A stretch of 64,000 nucleotides of DNA from positions 62,001 through 126,000 of the forward strand of contig NZ_AUHG01000019.1 in the NCBI RefSeq assembly GCF_000423065.1, given 5' to 3'. Below, one piece after another: positions 1-9,700 of this stretch (position 1 is its first letter; every line of letters starts with the position of its first letter). The notes beneath the pieces were generated by a model. It made no database searches. It worked only from the letters and a program-made list of their open reading frames with translations, and was not told the origin of the DNA. Source of the DNA: Christiangramia echinicola DSM 19838. GTDB taxonomy: Bacteria; Bacteroidota; Bacteroidia; Flavobacteriales; Flavobacteriaceae. The translations under genes and the position numbers were made by a program.

Positions 1-1
1 A

Positions 2-175
2 CTGGCTATTAGTGTGGTTGTAGCCATCATATTCTTTATCGCCTTTATAGTTTCTGTGAAAAAGGGGCAATATGATGATGTGTACACCCCGTCGGTAAGA
101 ATGCTGTTTGATGATGAACTTGTTAAACCCGATCCTGAAAAAAATCAACCTGTCAATAAAGTGAAATCAAGTTAA
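2..175 (+). CDS. ccoS: CcoS, cbb3 oxidase assembly protein (3' part)
   Basis: The reading frame is open from the window edge and ends at TAA 173-175, so only the C-terminal 57 residues are visible. They show a membrane segment (LAISVVVAIIFFIAFIVSV) followed by the short charged tail typical of CcoS/FixS, including KKGQYDDVYTPSVRMLFDD. CcoS is a small inner-membrane protein needed to mature cbb3 oxidase, where it works with the CcoI copper ATPase. ccoI would normally lie just upstream and would be outside this window. The next gene, the oxidase catalytic subunit, starts 2 nt after the stop, so the two are probably co-transcribed. The tail is a little longer than in many CcoS proteins. Confidence 0.85.
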   Translation: MAISVVVAIIFFIAFIVSVKKGQYDDVYTPSVRMLFDDELVKPDPEKNQPVNKVKSS

Positions 176-177
176 TT

Positions 178-2373
178 ATGGAAGTACAGCAATTTTATTA
201 CGATAATAAGATCGTAAAGAAATTTATTATTGCCACCATGTTCTGGGGCATTATAGGTATGAGCGTTGGGTTACTGCTCGCCTTCATGTTTATTTTTCCC
301 AATGTGACCGATGGTATCTCCTGGCTTAGCTTTGGAAGATTAAGACCGTTGCATACCAACGCGGTGATCTTTGCTTTTGTGGGGAATGCCATTTTTGCCG
401 GGGTATATTATTCTACTCAGCGTCTTTTAAAAGCAAGGATGTGGAGTGACGCCCTTAGTAATATCAACTTCTGGGGCTGGCAGCTAATAATTATAGGGGC
501 TGCGATAACCTTACCGCTGGGATATACTTCTTCTAAAGAATATGCAGAGCTTGAATGGCCTTTTGATATAGCAATTGCTCTTATCTGGGTTGCGTTCGGA
601 GCTAACCTTATTGGCACCATGATCAAAAGGAGACAGCGCCACTTATATGTAGCGATCTGGTTTTACCTCGCCACATTTGTCACTGTTGCGGTCTTACATA
701 TTGTTAATAATATTGAAATTCCAGTTTCGGCGCTTAAGAGTTATTCTTTCTATTCAGGGGTTCAGGATGCGCTGGTGCAATGGTGGTATGGTCATAATGC
801 AGTGGCATTCTTCCTTACTACACCATTCCTTGGATTGATGTATTATTTTGTTCCGAAGGCTGCCAATAGGCCGGTTTATTCATACAGACTTTCGATTATA
901 CACTTCTGGTCGCTTATTTTTATCTATATCTGGGCAGGGCCACACCATTTACTGTATACATCTCTTCCAGACTGGGCTCAGAATCTTGGGGTAGCTTTTT
1001 CTGTAATGTTGTTATTTCCATCCTGGGGTGGGATGATCAATGGTTTATTAACCTTGCGTGGAGCATGGGATAAAGTGAGAGTAGATCCCGTTTTGAAATT
1101 TATGGTAGTGGCGATTACCGGATACGGAATGGCAACTTTCGAGGGTCCAATGCTTTCACTAAAAAATGTAAATGCAATTGCTCATTTTAGTGACTGGATC
1201 ATTGCTCACGTTCACGTGGGAGCACTTGCCTGGAATGGTTTCTTAACATTCGGAATGATTTACTGGTTAGTACCAAGATTATTCAAAACAAAACTATGGT
1301 CCCTGAAACTGGCGAATACACATTTCTGGATTGGAACTCTAGGAATTATAATTTATGCCTTGCCAATGTATGTTGCCGGATTTGTTCAGGCTTCTATGTG
1401 GAAACAATTCAATCCAGATGGAACCCTTACTTATGGGAATTTTCTGGAAACGGTAACTCAGATCATCCCGATGTACTGGATGAGAGCGATAGGAGGAAGT
1501 TTATATATCCTTGGAGCATTTGTGATGCTTTATAACGTCGTGAAAACTGTGCGCCAGGGTAGCGAAGTGGAAGACGAACTTGCTGAAGCTGCCGCTCTTC
1601 AACCTGTAACTAAAAAGAGAACGGCAGGTGAAGCTTATCATAGCTGGTTGGAAAGAAGACCTGTGAAATTAACCATTTTCGCCACTATTGCTATTCTGAT
1701 TGGAGGTATGGTTCAGATCATTCCATCTTTGATGGTAGATGAATATGTGCCGGTAATCTCCAGTGTAAAACCATATACACCTTTAGAACTGGAGGGACGT
1801 GATATTTATATTCGGGAAGGTTGTGTTTCCTGTCACTCACAAATGGTGAGACCTTTTAGAAGTGAGGTAGAGCGATATGGCGAATATTCTAAAGCGGGAG
1901 AATATAGATATGATTTCCCATTCTTATGGGGAAGTAAACGAACCGGTCCAGATCTGCACAGGGTTGGTCAGAAATATTCAGATAACTGGCATCTTAACCA
2001 TATGTATGACCCGCAAAGTACTTCTTCAGGTTCTATTATGCCGGCTTATCAATGGCTGGTGCAGGATGAGCTTGATAAGTCTGATACCGAAGATAAAATG
2101 AGAGCGATGCAAACCCTTGGTGTTCCTTATACAGATGAGGAGATCGAGAGAGCCCAGCAATGGATGAATGAACAGGGAGAACAGATCGAAGAAAACCTTT
2201 ATTCAGATCCAGATTTTGTGACCAGTTATGAAGCCGATAAGAAATATGCGGAAGAGAATGGCCAGGAATTCACTCAAATGCGAGATCGGGAGATCGTAGC
2301 TCTAATAGCCTATCTCCAGAGATTGGGTACAGACATCAAGGCTGAGGATTTAAAAGAAGTAACAACTAAATAA
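178..2373 (+). CDS. ccoNO: cbb3-type cytochrome c oxidase, fused subunits I and II (CcoN-CcoO)
   Basis: Catalytic core of the high-affinity terminal oxidase, reducing O2 to water in the inner membrane. Residues 1 to about 470 form the twelve-helix CcoN haem-copper unit, with metal-ligand motifs WWYGHNAVAF, GPHHLLY and HVHVGALAWNG. After a short linker a new membrane anchor (about 497-517) begins the CcoO part. CcoO carries one c-type haem site, C549-V-S-C-H553 (GCVSCHSQMVRPF), and methionine-containing motifs downstream such as SGSIMPAYQW. At 731 residues it equals the two subunits joined in one frame with no stop between them. This fusion is usual in Bacteroidetes. It is the first full gene of a tight operon with ccoQ, ccoP and ccoG. 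Confidence 0.95.
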   Translation: MEVQQFYYDNKIVKKFIIATMFWGIIGMSVGLLLAFMFIFPNVTDGISWLSFGRLRPLHTNAVIFAFVGNAIFAGVYYSTQRLLKARMWSDALSNINFWGWQLIIIGAAITLPLGYTSSKEYAELEWPFDIAIALIWVAFGANLIGTMIKRRQRHLYVAIWFYLATFVTVAVLHIVNNIEIPVSALKSYSFYSGVQDALVQWWYGHNAVAFFLTTPFLGLMYYFVPKAANRPVYSYRLSIIHFWSLIFIYIWAGPHHLLYTSLPDWAQNLGVAFSVMLLFPSWGGMINGLLTLRGAWDKVRVDPVLKFMVVAITGYGMATFEGPMLSLKNVNAIAHFSDWIIAHVHVGALAWNGFLTFGMIYWLVPRLFKTKLWSLKLANTHFWIGTLGIIIYALPMYVAGFVQASMWKQFNPDGTLTYGNFLETVTQIIPMYWMRAIGGSLYILGAFVMLYNVVKTVRQGSEVEDELAEAAALQPVTKKRTAGEAYHSWLERRPVKLTIFATIAILIGGMVQIIPSLMVDEYVPVISSVKPYTPLELEGRDIYIREGCVSCHSQMVRPFRSEVERYGEYSKAGEYRYDFPFLWGSKRTGPDLHRVGQKYSDNWHLNHMYDPQSTSSGSIMPAYQWLVQDELDKSDTEDKMRAMQTLGVPYTDEEIERAQQWMNEQGEQIEENLYSDPDFVTSYEADKKYAEENGQEFTQMRDREIVALIAYLQRLGTDIKAEDLKEVTTK

Positions 2374-2386
2374 AAAATCAGAGACC

Positions 2387-2599
2387 ATGTTGAAATTTGT
2401 AAAAGGTCCATTAGAAAGCATTGAAGGGGTAGCGATCTATCCTATCATTTCGCTCTTGATATTCTTCATTTTTTTCACCGCTTTATTCTGGTGGGTATTC
2501 ACTGCCAAGAAAGATTATATCAAAAAAGTAAGTGATATCCCATTGGAGCTGGAGGATGATAGCATTCTTGAAATTAATCAAAAAGAAAACAGATCATGA
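2387..2599 (+). CDS. ccoQ: CcoQ-like small subunit of cbb3 oxidase
   Basis: A 70-residue protein with one membrane helix (about residues 16-38, YPIISLLIFFIFFTALFWWV) followed by a charged, acidic tail. Position between ccoNO and ccoP, size and the FWWVF-type helix end match CcoQ/FixQ, a small subunit that stabilises the oxidase complex. The sequence is weakly conserved in this family, so the call rests mainly on topology and context. Its stop overlaps the ccoP start by 4 nt (ATGA), which implies translational coupling. Confidence 0.85.
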   Translation: MLKFVKGPLESIEGVAIYPIISLLIFFIFFTALFWWVFTAKKDYIKKVSDIPLELEDDSILEINQKENRS

Positions 2600-3558
2600 A
2601 AAAGGTATTTTCAACATTAAGAGTTATAGGGCTTTTGGTTCTGGCTATAGTTCTGGCTGAAGTTACACTGGATACTGGCGATCAACCAATTTATGAAGCA
2701 TATCCAATAATTTGGTTGATCCTTGGAGTGATCTTATTCATTGGTGTTGCTATAGAAGTATCGGTGGCTGCCCTGGACCGGACTTTATATATGTCTTTAA
2801 AACCAGATGCAAGAGCCAGGTATGAAAATGCCATGGCGGTGAAGAAGCAGAATCAGTTTGCCTGGTTTAAGAAGACTTATGATAATTTACTCGATAAAAA
2901 ACCTATTGAGAAAGAAGAAGAGATCATCCTGGATCATAATTATGATGGTATCAAGGAACTTGATAATAACCTTCCCCCATGGTGGCTTTATGGATTTTAT
3001 GCTAGTATCATCTTCGCCGGAATCTACCTGGCCAGATATCATGTTTTTGACGGAGCAACGCAGAAGGAAGAATATCTGGTAGAAGTTGCTGAAGCGAAGG
3101 CTGCTGTTGAAGCATATAAAAAGAACGCCAAAGGTCTTATCGATGCCAATACCGTAGAGCTTTTAACCGGTGAAGAAGACATTAATGCCGGTAAGGCAAT
3201 TTTCTCAGGGAACTGTGCAGCCTGCCATAAGATTGACGGTGGTGGTGGGATTGGACCTAACCTAACCGATTCTTACTGGATCCTTGGTGGAGGAATCAAA
3301 AATGTTTTCAATACTATTTCTGAAGGTGGACGTGCAGGAAAAGGCATGGTAGCCTGGAAAACCGATTTGAAACCAGAGGAAATGGCTCAGGTGGCAAGCT
3401 ATGTATTGAGTTTGCATAGCACTACTCCGGCAGATCCTAAGGAACCAGAAGGGGAACTTTGGATAGATCCAGATGCAAGAGTAGATGAGGTTGAGGTGGA
3501 AATGGAAGATTCAACTTCTGTGGAGATACAAATGGATTACGAAGAAGCCAAAGAATAA
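2596..3558 (+). CDS. ccoP: CcoP, cytochrome c subunit III of cbb3 oxidase
   Basis: Membrane-anchored cytochrome c that passes electrons to the CcoNO core. Two N-terminal hydrophobic segments (about 10-22 and 38-58) are followed by a cytoplasmic stretch. The typical CcoP motif NNLPPWWLYGFYASIIF then leads into the main anchor (about 130-147). The periplasmic part has a single haem-c site, C207-A-A-C-H211, followed by GGGGIGPNLTD and a possible axial Met in GKGMVAW. Classical proteobacterial CcoP has two CXXCH sites, and I find only one here. The last 50 residues are strongly acidic. The gene overlaps ccoQ by 4 nt and precedes ccoG by 5 nt. Confidence 0.93.
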   Translation: MKKVFSTLRVIGLLVLAIVLAEVTLDTGDQPIYEAYPIIWLILGVILFIGVAIEVSVAALDRTLYMSLKPDARARYENAMAVKKQNQFAWFKKTYDNLLDKKPIEKEEEIILDHNYDGIKELDNNLPPWWLYGFYASIIFAGIYLARYHVFDGATQKEEYLVEVAEAKAAVEAYKKNAKGLIDANTVELLTGEEDINAGKAIFSGNCAACHKIDGGGGIGPNLTDSYWILGGGIKNVFNTISEGGRAGKGMVAWKTDLKPEEMAQVASYVLSLHSTTPADPKEPEGELWIDPDARVDEVEVEMEDSTSVEIQMDYEEAKE

Positions 3559-3563
3559 ATATT

Positions 3564-4985
3564 TTGGAAAAGCAGGAGTACGAAAGATTCAGGGATAGTA
3601 TAGGAACGGTAACCTCCGAGGGAAAACGTTCCTGGGTCTACCCTAAAAAGCCGGAAGGGATATTATATAAATACCGAAAATGGGTAAGTTACATCCTGCT
3701 TATTATTCTTGTTGTCTCTCCGTTCATAAAGATCAAAGGAAATCAGTTTCTCATGTTCAATGTGTTGGAACGTAGATTCAATCTTTTCGGTAATATTTTC
3801 TGGCCACAGGATTTCTACTTGTTCGTCTTAATGATGTTGATAGGGGTGGTTTTTATTGTTTTATTTACCGTAGCCTTTGGAAGGATATTTTGCGGATGGA
3901 TCTGTCCGCAAACCATATTTATGGAAATGGTTTTCCGCAGAATAGAATACTGGATAGAGGGCGACAGGGGTAAACAAATAAGACTGGATAAGCAGGAATG
4001 GAATGCTGAAAAGATCAGGAAAAAAGGCCTGAAATGGTTCATTTTTTTCATCATTTCCTTTTTGATCGCCAATGTATTTTTGGCGTACCTAATTGGTAGT
4101 GACCGGTTGTTACTCTACATAAAAGACGGCCCTCTAGCTCACATTAGCACTCTAATTTCACTATTGATCTTTACAGGTGTGTTTTATTTTGTTTTCGCAT
4201 GGTTTAGAGAACAGGTGTGTATCATAGCCTGTCCTTACGGAAGGTTGCAGGGAGTTCTCCTGGACAATAAGTCTATAGTGGTTGCCTATGACCATAAACG
4301 AGGGGAAAAGGAAAAAGGAAGGGCCAAATTTAAAAAAAAGGAAGACAGGGAGGCGAGCGGTAAAGGTGATTGTATAGATTGTTTCCAATGTGTACAGGTA
4401 TGCCCAACCGGGATAGATATTAGGAATGGAACACAATTGGAATGTGTGAATTGTACCGCCTGTATAGATGCTTGCAATAAAATGATGGATGCGGTAGATC
4501 TTCCACGCGGGCTTATTAGGTATGCGAGTGAAGAAAACATTGAAAAGAAGAAAAAATTCAGATTTACCCCGAGGATCAAAGGCTATGCGGCTGTATTGTT
4601 CATTCTGGTCTCTGTGTTATCTGGAATGCTATTCCTTAGGAGTGAGGTGGAGGCGAATATATTAAGACTTCCCGGCCAGCTTTACGAGCACAAGGAGAAC
4701 AATATTATAAGTAATGTTTATACCTATAAACTAATCAACAAAACTTCAAAGGATTTTGAGGAGGTTCAGTTTAAACTGCTCTCGCATAATGGAGATATAA
4801 ATACTGTGAAGGGACATACAATCCTTGTCCCGGCAAACGGCTTGGCAGAAGGAACGCTTTTTATTAAAATAAATAGGGCAGCCCTGGAAGAAGAGAAGGA
4901 TAAACTTAAGATCGCTATTTACAGTGGAGACCGGCTTATTGAAACTACAGGGACTACCTTTTTAGGTCCAAGAAGTTATAAATAG
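3564..4985 (+). CDS. ccoG: CcoG/RdxA-type polyferredoxin, cbb3 oxidase accessory protein
   Basis: A 473-residue membrane iron-sulphur protein of the CcoG/FixG/RdxA family, which is linked to copper reduction during cbb3 assembly. Visible features are several membrane helices (about 40-58, 88-108, 158-178, 195-215 and 341-359) and the Cys motifs CGWICPQ and CIIACPYG. Two 4Fe-4S ferredoxin clusters follow (CIDCFQCVQVCP and CVNCTACIDAC). The C-terminal periplasmic domain is immunoglobulin-like (about 380-473). The start is TTG at 3564, because no ATG precedes the conserved N-terminal region. It follows ccoP by 5 nt. A 140-bp gap separates it from the fixH-like gene. Confidence 0.93.
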   Translation: MEKQEYERFRDSIGTVTSEGKRSWVYPKKPEGILYKYRKWVSYILLIILVVSPFIKIKGNQFLMFNVLERRFNLFGNIFWPQDFYLFVLMMLIGVVFIVLFTVAFGRIFCGWICPQTIFMEMVFRRIEYWIEGDRGKQIRLDKQEWNAEKIRKKGLKWFIFFIISFLIANVFLAYLIGSDRLLLYIKDGPLAHISTLISLLIFTGVFYFVFAWFREQVCIIACPYGRLQGVLLDNKSIVVAYDHKRGEKEKGRAKFKKKEDREASGKGDCIDCFQCVQVCPTGIDIRNGTQLECVNCTACIDACNKMMDAVDLPRGLIRYASEENIEKKKKFRFTPRIKGYAAVLFILVSVLSGMLFLRSEVEANILRLPGQLYEHKENNIISNVYTYKLINKTSKDFEEVQFKLLSHNGDINTVKGHTILVPANGLAEGTLFIKINRAALEEEKDKLKIAIYSGDRLIETTGTTFLGPRSYK

Positions 4986-5125
4986 AGATTAGAATGGAGA
5001 TGTTTAAAAGGCATATTAATATTCAGGCATTCGTGACACAATTATAAAATTACATGTCAGCTGTAGCTTAATCGATGGTTTTTACAAAGCCTGAAGTATA
5101 GATTTTAGAATTAAATACCGAAATT

Positions 5126-5575
5126 ATGAAGATCAATTGGGGAACAGGTTTGGTAATAGGGATGGTAGCTTTCATCACTTTCATCATGTATTTTGTAGTG
5201 ACCATGATGAGTAGCTCAGAGTTTGACCATGACCTGGTTGTTGAAGATTATTATAAAGCAGAGCTACATTACCAGGAAGATATTGATGCTGAAGAAAATG
5301 CCCTGGCTTTGGATGGTAAGGTCAGGGTTGAAAAAAGAGGAACAAAATTGGTTGTTTTTTTTCCTGAAATTATCGACCTGAAAAAGATGGACGGTGATGT
5401 TAGCCTTTACAGGCCGTCTAATAAGAAACTAGATTTCAGTATTTCTTTTTCTGAAATTAAAAACCGTGAATTCGAGATCCCAGAAGATCTGCTGGTAAAA
5501 GGTAGATGGAATGTCAAGGTTACCTGGAAGAACGATGATAAGGACTACCTTTTTAAAAAGGAAATTATATACTAA
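5126..5575 (+). CDS. FixH-family protein
   Basis: A 149-residue protein with one N-terminal membrane helix (about residues 8-28, TGLVIGMVAFITFIMYFVV). The family signature follows it: a short acidic stretch, then DLVVEDYYKAELHYQEDID. The rest is a predicted periplasmic beta-rich domain. This pattern matches FixH/CcoH proteins, needed for cbb3 oxidase assembly. The stop is directly followed by the ATG of the SafE-like gene, with no intervening base, so the two are coupled. The position in the oxidase cluster supports the call. Confidence 0.85.
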   Translation: MKINWGTGLVIGMVAFITFIMYFVVTMMSSSEFDHDLVVEDYYKAELHYQEDIDAEENALALDGKVRVEKRGTKLVVFFPEIIDLKKMDGDVSLYRPSNKKLDFSISFSEIKNREFEIPEDLLVKGRWNVKVTWKNDDKDYLFKKEIIY

Positions 5576-6301
5576 ATGCTACTTTCCGCGCTCATATTTG
5601 GTTTATTAGGAAGCTTCCATTGTATAGGGATGTGTGGCCCTATAGCATTCTTGTTACCTCTAGACCGGAATAATAATTTCAAAAAAACCCTGCAGATCTT
5701 TCTTTATCATATGGGTCGTCTTTTTTCCTACGGAGTTATAGGCCTGGCATTTGGGATTGTTGGGAAAAGTCTTTCACTATTTGGATTACAGCAGCAGTTA
5801 TCAATAATTATCGGAATTATAATGTTGCTTTTGGTCCTTATTCCGAAAAAGAAACTGGGTAGATTCAATCCTGAAAATGCCGGTTTTAAGATTGTAATGG
5901 ACCTCAAGAATTATCTGGGAAAAGAATTGAAAAAGAAAAGCCCTGATACTTTTTTTACGGTTGGTTTTTTAAATGGATTTCTTCCCTGCGGACTTGTTTA
6001 TCTGGCAGTATTAGGAGCTATTGCTGGAGGAAGTGCTGTACAGGGAAGTTTGTATATGGTAGTTTTTGGTGCTGGAACTATCCCGTTAATGACCAGCGCG
6101 ATCTGGATAAGTAATATTATTTCTGTAAAAAGCAGAAAATATATTCGCAGGTTAATCCCTGTATTTATAGGTATAATAGCTGTTCTTTTCATACTTAGAG
6201 GAATAGGTCTTGGGATTCCTTATGTATCGCCAAAATTACAGACCCAGGAGATTTCATCAGAATTAGATTGCCATAAACCACTACAAATCACAAAATCATA
6301 A
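5576..6301 (+). CDS. SafE/TauE-like membrane protein of the cbb3 cluster
   Basis: A 241-residue polytopic membrane protein with six likely helices. It has the duplicated motif of the sulfite-exporter TauE/SafE-like family found next to cco genes: GSFHCIGMCGPIAFLLP near the N-terminus and NGFLPCGLVYLAVLGAIAGG near residue 140. Cys-rich motifs of this type are related to the CcdA/DsbD fold. In cbb3 clusters the family is suspected of metal or reductant handling during oxidase maturation, but substrate transport is not established. It is the last well-recognised gene of the operon and is followed 2 nt later by a tiny membrane-peptide ORF. Confidence 0.85.
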   Translation: MLLSALIFGLLGSFHCIGMCGPIAFLLPLDRNNNFKKTLQIFLYHMGRLFSYGVIGLAFGIVGKSLSLFGLQQQLSIIIGIIMLLLVLIPKKKLGRFNPENAGFKIVMDLKNYLGKELKKKSPDTFFTVGFLNGFLPCGLVYLAVLGAIAGGSAVQGSLYMVVFGAGTIPLMTSAIWISNIISVKSRKYIRRLIPVFIGIIAVLFILRGIGLGIPYVSPKLQTQEISSELDCHKPLQITKS

Positions 6302-6303
6302 AT

Positions 6304-6441
6304 ATGAAACATCAACTTATACTACCGCTGGTTAACTGGTCGCTGGGGACGGGTATTATATTATTTTTCGGGGTTGTGTGCTTTGCCCTGGTCCTAATCG
6401 TAATAGGAATGATTCAAAGCGGTCGGGAAAACGATGAATAG
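6304..6441 (+). CDS. 45-residue membrane peptide at the end of the cco operon
   Basis: ATG at 6304 and TAG at 6439-6441, only 2 nt after the SafE-like gene. The product is 45 residues: a short polar start (MKHQLILPLVNWSLG), one strongly hydrophobic helix (IILFFGVVCFALVLIVIGMI) and a polar tail ending in NDE. It has the size and topology of small oxidase-associated peptides. Its place at the end of the oxidase operon, with the same strand and tight spacing, supports it being real. No homologue could be looked up, so the function is unknown. Confidence 0.6.
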   Translation: MKHQLILPLVNWSLGTGIILFFGVVCFALVLIVIGMIQSGRENDE

Positions 6442-6741
6442 GACGTACGGGAAAACCCGTATTATTAGTCTTTTGTCGAAAAGCTATTTGAAATATAGTT
6501 TCCACTTCGTAAATTTATAATGTTGTTAATCGGTAAAAGGATTAGCACGAAGGCTAACTAAATATGCGTTTGTGTATTGGTTAGCCTTTTTTCTTTACCA
6601 CCGAGTTTATTGGTAAGAAATCTCCTTCTTTAAATTGTTGATATCGTATTAATAAATTGCTTCCAATAATCTATAAAACAGACTCTTGTAACTCTTATAA
6701 TCCCTAAATTATCAATGATATTACTATTTAAAATTTGAGAA
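6442..6741. other. 300-bp intergenic stretch between the cco operon and the regulator
   Basis: No convincing gene. It holds a small hairpin (ACGGG, AAAA, CCCGT at 6447-6460, no T-run) and a stronger terminator-like hairpin at 6550-6592. An AT-rich segment then leads to the TTG start of the regulator gene. No clear TAnnTTTG box was found before the regulator. Confidence 0.7.
6550..6592 (+). terminator. Rho-independent terminator, probably of the cco operon
   Basis: Nine-base stem AAGGCTAAC (6550-6558) and GTTAGCCTT (6580-6588) around a loop of about 21 nt, followed by a T-rich run (ttttttcttt). The loop is longer than usual. It lies about 110 nt beyond the last small ORF of the oxidase operon. 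Confidence 0.6.
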
Positions 6742-9700
6742 TTGGGGCATTTTAAATTTATAATTCTGTTTACCGTTTTTATCATTTTCGGGATTACCGG
6801 TAAAGTTATCGGGCAGAATACAAATTCAGTTAAAAGAGTTAAGGCTGTTGAACCATTTATCAAAGCCGAAGAAGTACACATTCAACAAGGGTACGGGGAT
6901 GATCTCTGGATTACTACCCCCGTGAAAGTTATACGCTACAACTCTATTGAGCTTGAAGATTATAATAAGTTTCGAGGAATTCCTAAAGAGGTCGGGAAAG
7001 AATATAGAGCGACCTATACAGATTCAAAAAATCAAACCTGGCTTTCAGGTAACCTGGGAATCGCAGTATTTGATTCAAGAAAGGATGAATTCGAATTTGT
7101 TAGCGCTACTACAGGTGCCATTTATGGCATGAAGGAAGATGCAGGCAACCAACTCTGGATAGCTGCTGAAAATGGCATATTTAAACTGAAAGTTGATTCA
7201 GATAAACCAGATTTTGAACTCTCCCGGTTCATTTCTGAAAATACTCTTGCAGCTGATATCATCTTATTTCAGAATAAAATAATTTTTGGAGGACCTAATG
7301 GTTTATTAACTATAGACAGGCGGTCGGGTAAATTTAATAAAATAGATATGGGATTTTATCAGGATCTGCAAATTAGCAGTCTCCTGGCTATGGAAAATTC
7401 AATTCTTATAGGTACTATGAATAGAGGGCTTTATACGCTAACTTCAGATCTAAAGATCTTTAAAAGAGTCTCAACTATTCCCTGGGCTGCTGCTCAAAAA
7501 GAGATCTCAGAAATTGAGCGTTTTGAAAATGAAATTATTGTCGCCACCAAAGGTGCAGGTTTATTAAGATTGAAAGAAGACCTAAGCCTAATTGATGATT
7601 ACCTAACGTATCCAGACAATATCTTTCAGCTGCATTTAAATGATCAAAACCTTTTATGGCTGGTTTCTAATGATGGTCTTTACCTTCAGAATTATTCAGG
7701 TTATGTAGTTAATAAACTGAAGAACGATATTACAAAATATTCCAGTCTCGCAGATGATTATGTAACGGCTGCTAAACAGGATTCTAAGGGGAATATATGG
7801 TTTGGAACAGGCAAGGGATTAAGTATCTGGAATCCCACCACCGATCGATGGAGACATATGAAAAACCTGAATTATAACCGTGTAATGACAAAGCCCGATG
7901 AGATTACAGATTTTGCTTCAATTGGTGAGCATATGTGGGTTGCAACGGCAGATGATGGCGTATATAAGATAAACATCAATACCCTGCTAAGGGCGCATTA
8001 TTCTGTAAACGCATTAAATAAAATAAAAATTCAGTCAATTACTTCACTTTTTGCTGATGCCGATAATAATATCTGGGTTGGAGGTAAAGATGGATATCTA
8101 ACCAGGATATCTTCAAATAACCAGATCAAAGAATATCCAATTAGAGATGTTCAGTCCATTGCCGAGCTAGGGCCTAAAAAGGTCATAGTGGCTACAAAAT
8201 CCAGAGTGCATTCCCTAGATCCATATTCCGGCCGCATTATAGATCTGAAAAAGCTTACGGCAAACGAGGAGCTACTTTATTATTCTATGAATGAAGTGAA
8301 GATCACTCGTGAAGGACTAGGCTTGTTTGCAACTAATGGTGCCGGACTTTTAATGTATGATTTTGAATCTGAAGAGGTGAGGATACTTTCAGAAGAAGAT
8401 GGTTTGCCTTCCAATAATATTACCGGCCTTGAACTGGATTCTGAAGACGGTTACTGGCTAGCTTCAGATAAGGGTCTTGCCTTTTACGAACCAGGAATTA
8501 ATGAAGTAAAAGTATTCTCAGAATTAAATGGATTAACTACAAATGAACTTACTTCCAATTTTGCCAGGCTTAAGGATGGTTCTCTCGTATTGGGGAGTAC
8601 TAACGGGGTAAATGTATTCAAGCCAAAAACCATGCTGGCACAACAAGAGTTCAAACCTCGTTTAGAGCTTAAAAATTTATTTCTTCCAAAAGAGAAAGAT
8701 GCAGACAAAGGAAATATTGCGTTGGAGTCAAAGACTAAAGTTAGTCTCGATGAAGATTCTGGTTTTAGAATAAGCTTTGCCGCAATTTCTCATCTGGATC
8801 CAGATTCTATTCAGTATTCATGGAAACTTGAAAGAGTGGATAAAGACTGGACTAAACCTTCTCCATTAACAGCTGCTAATTATTCAAATCTTGCACCTGG
8901 GGTATATACCTTTAAAGTAAGATCTAAACTAGCAGGCTCTGCATGGTCTAAACCTCAATCATTAACAATAAATGTCCAGGCTGTTGGAGGTACGGTAAGT
9001 AGTGTTTATCTATTTATGGGAGTGAGCATTTTGGCTATGGTAGGGATATTTATTGTAGTATTCATCAAAAGGTCTAAAAGTGCAGATAGAGAGGCACGAG
9101 CTGAATTACGAGAGCAACTTAAAAAAGAGTTTAAACAGCCGGTGGAAAGTGCTGTGAAATCTCTCAGTAAGATCTCTGCAGGAGCTGAGCAAGGTAATAC
9201 CGAAGATCTACAAAGGTTTGCCGCGAGATTTGATGATCTGTTCAATCAGATCCTCAATTTCAATTATCAGGGATCTGTGTATGAAATCTCAAAGATCGAT
9301 CTGCATAAACATATCAAGCAGATGGTTAAAGATATTGAGCCTATCTATAAGATGAAAGATCTTGAAGTAATTGTAAATGACCAATGGGGCGATTCAGAAT
9401 TCTATTATAACAGGGAAATGCTGGATAAGGTTTTTTATAGCCTGATATCGGGAAGCACTGGGTATTCGCTCAAGAATGGTAAGCTCATTGTTAATATTAT
9501 AGAAACCAGCGTTGGAGATCTTAAGATCCAGATAACCGATAATGGCCGTGGCATACCCGAAAATGATATTAAGGTGCTTGAAAAGAAAAGATCGCTAAAC
9601 AACGGGCCTGGCATAAGAGACAGAAGTGGTTTAAGATATATTATAAAGGCAAAAGAATTGCTCGCTTCTACCGGCGGAAGTTTCAGTTACGAGACCGAAA

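Noticed and set aside
6447-6460. Short ACGGG-AAAA-CCCGT hairpin
   Set aside because: Only five pairs and no T-run; not supported as a terminator.
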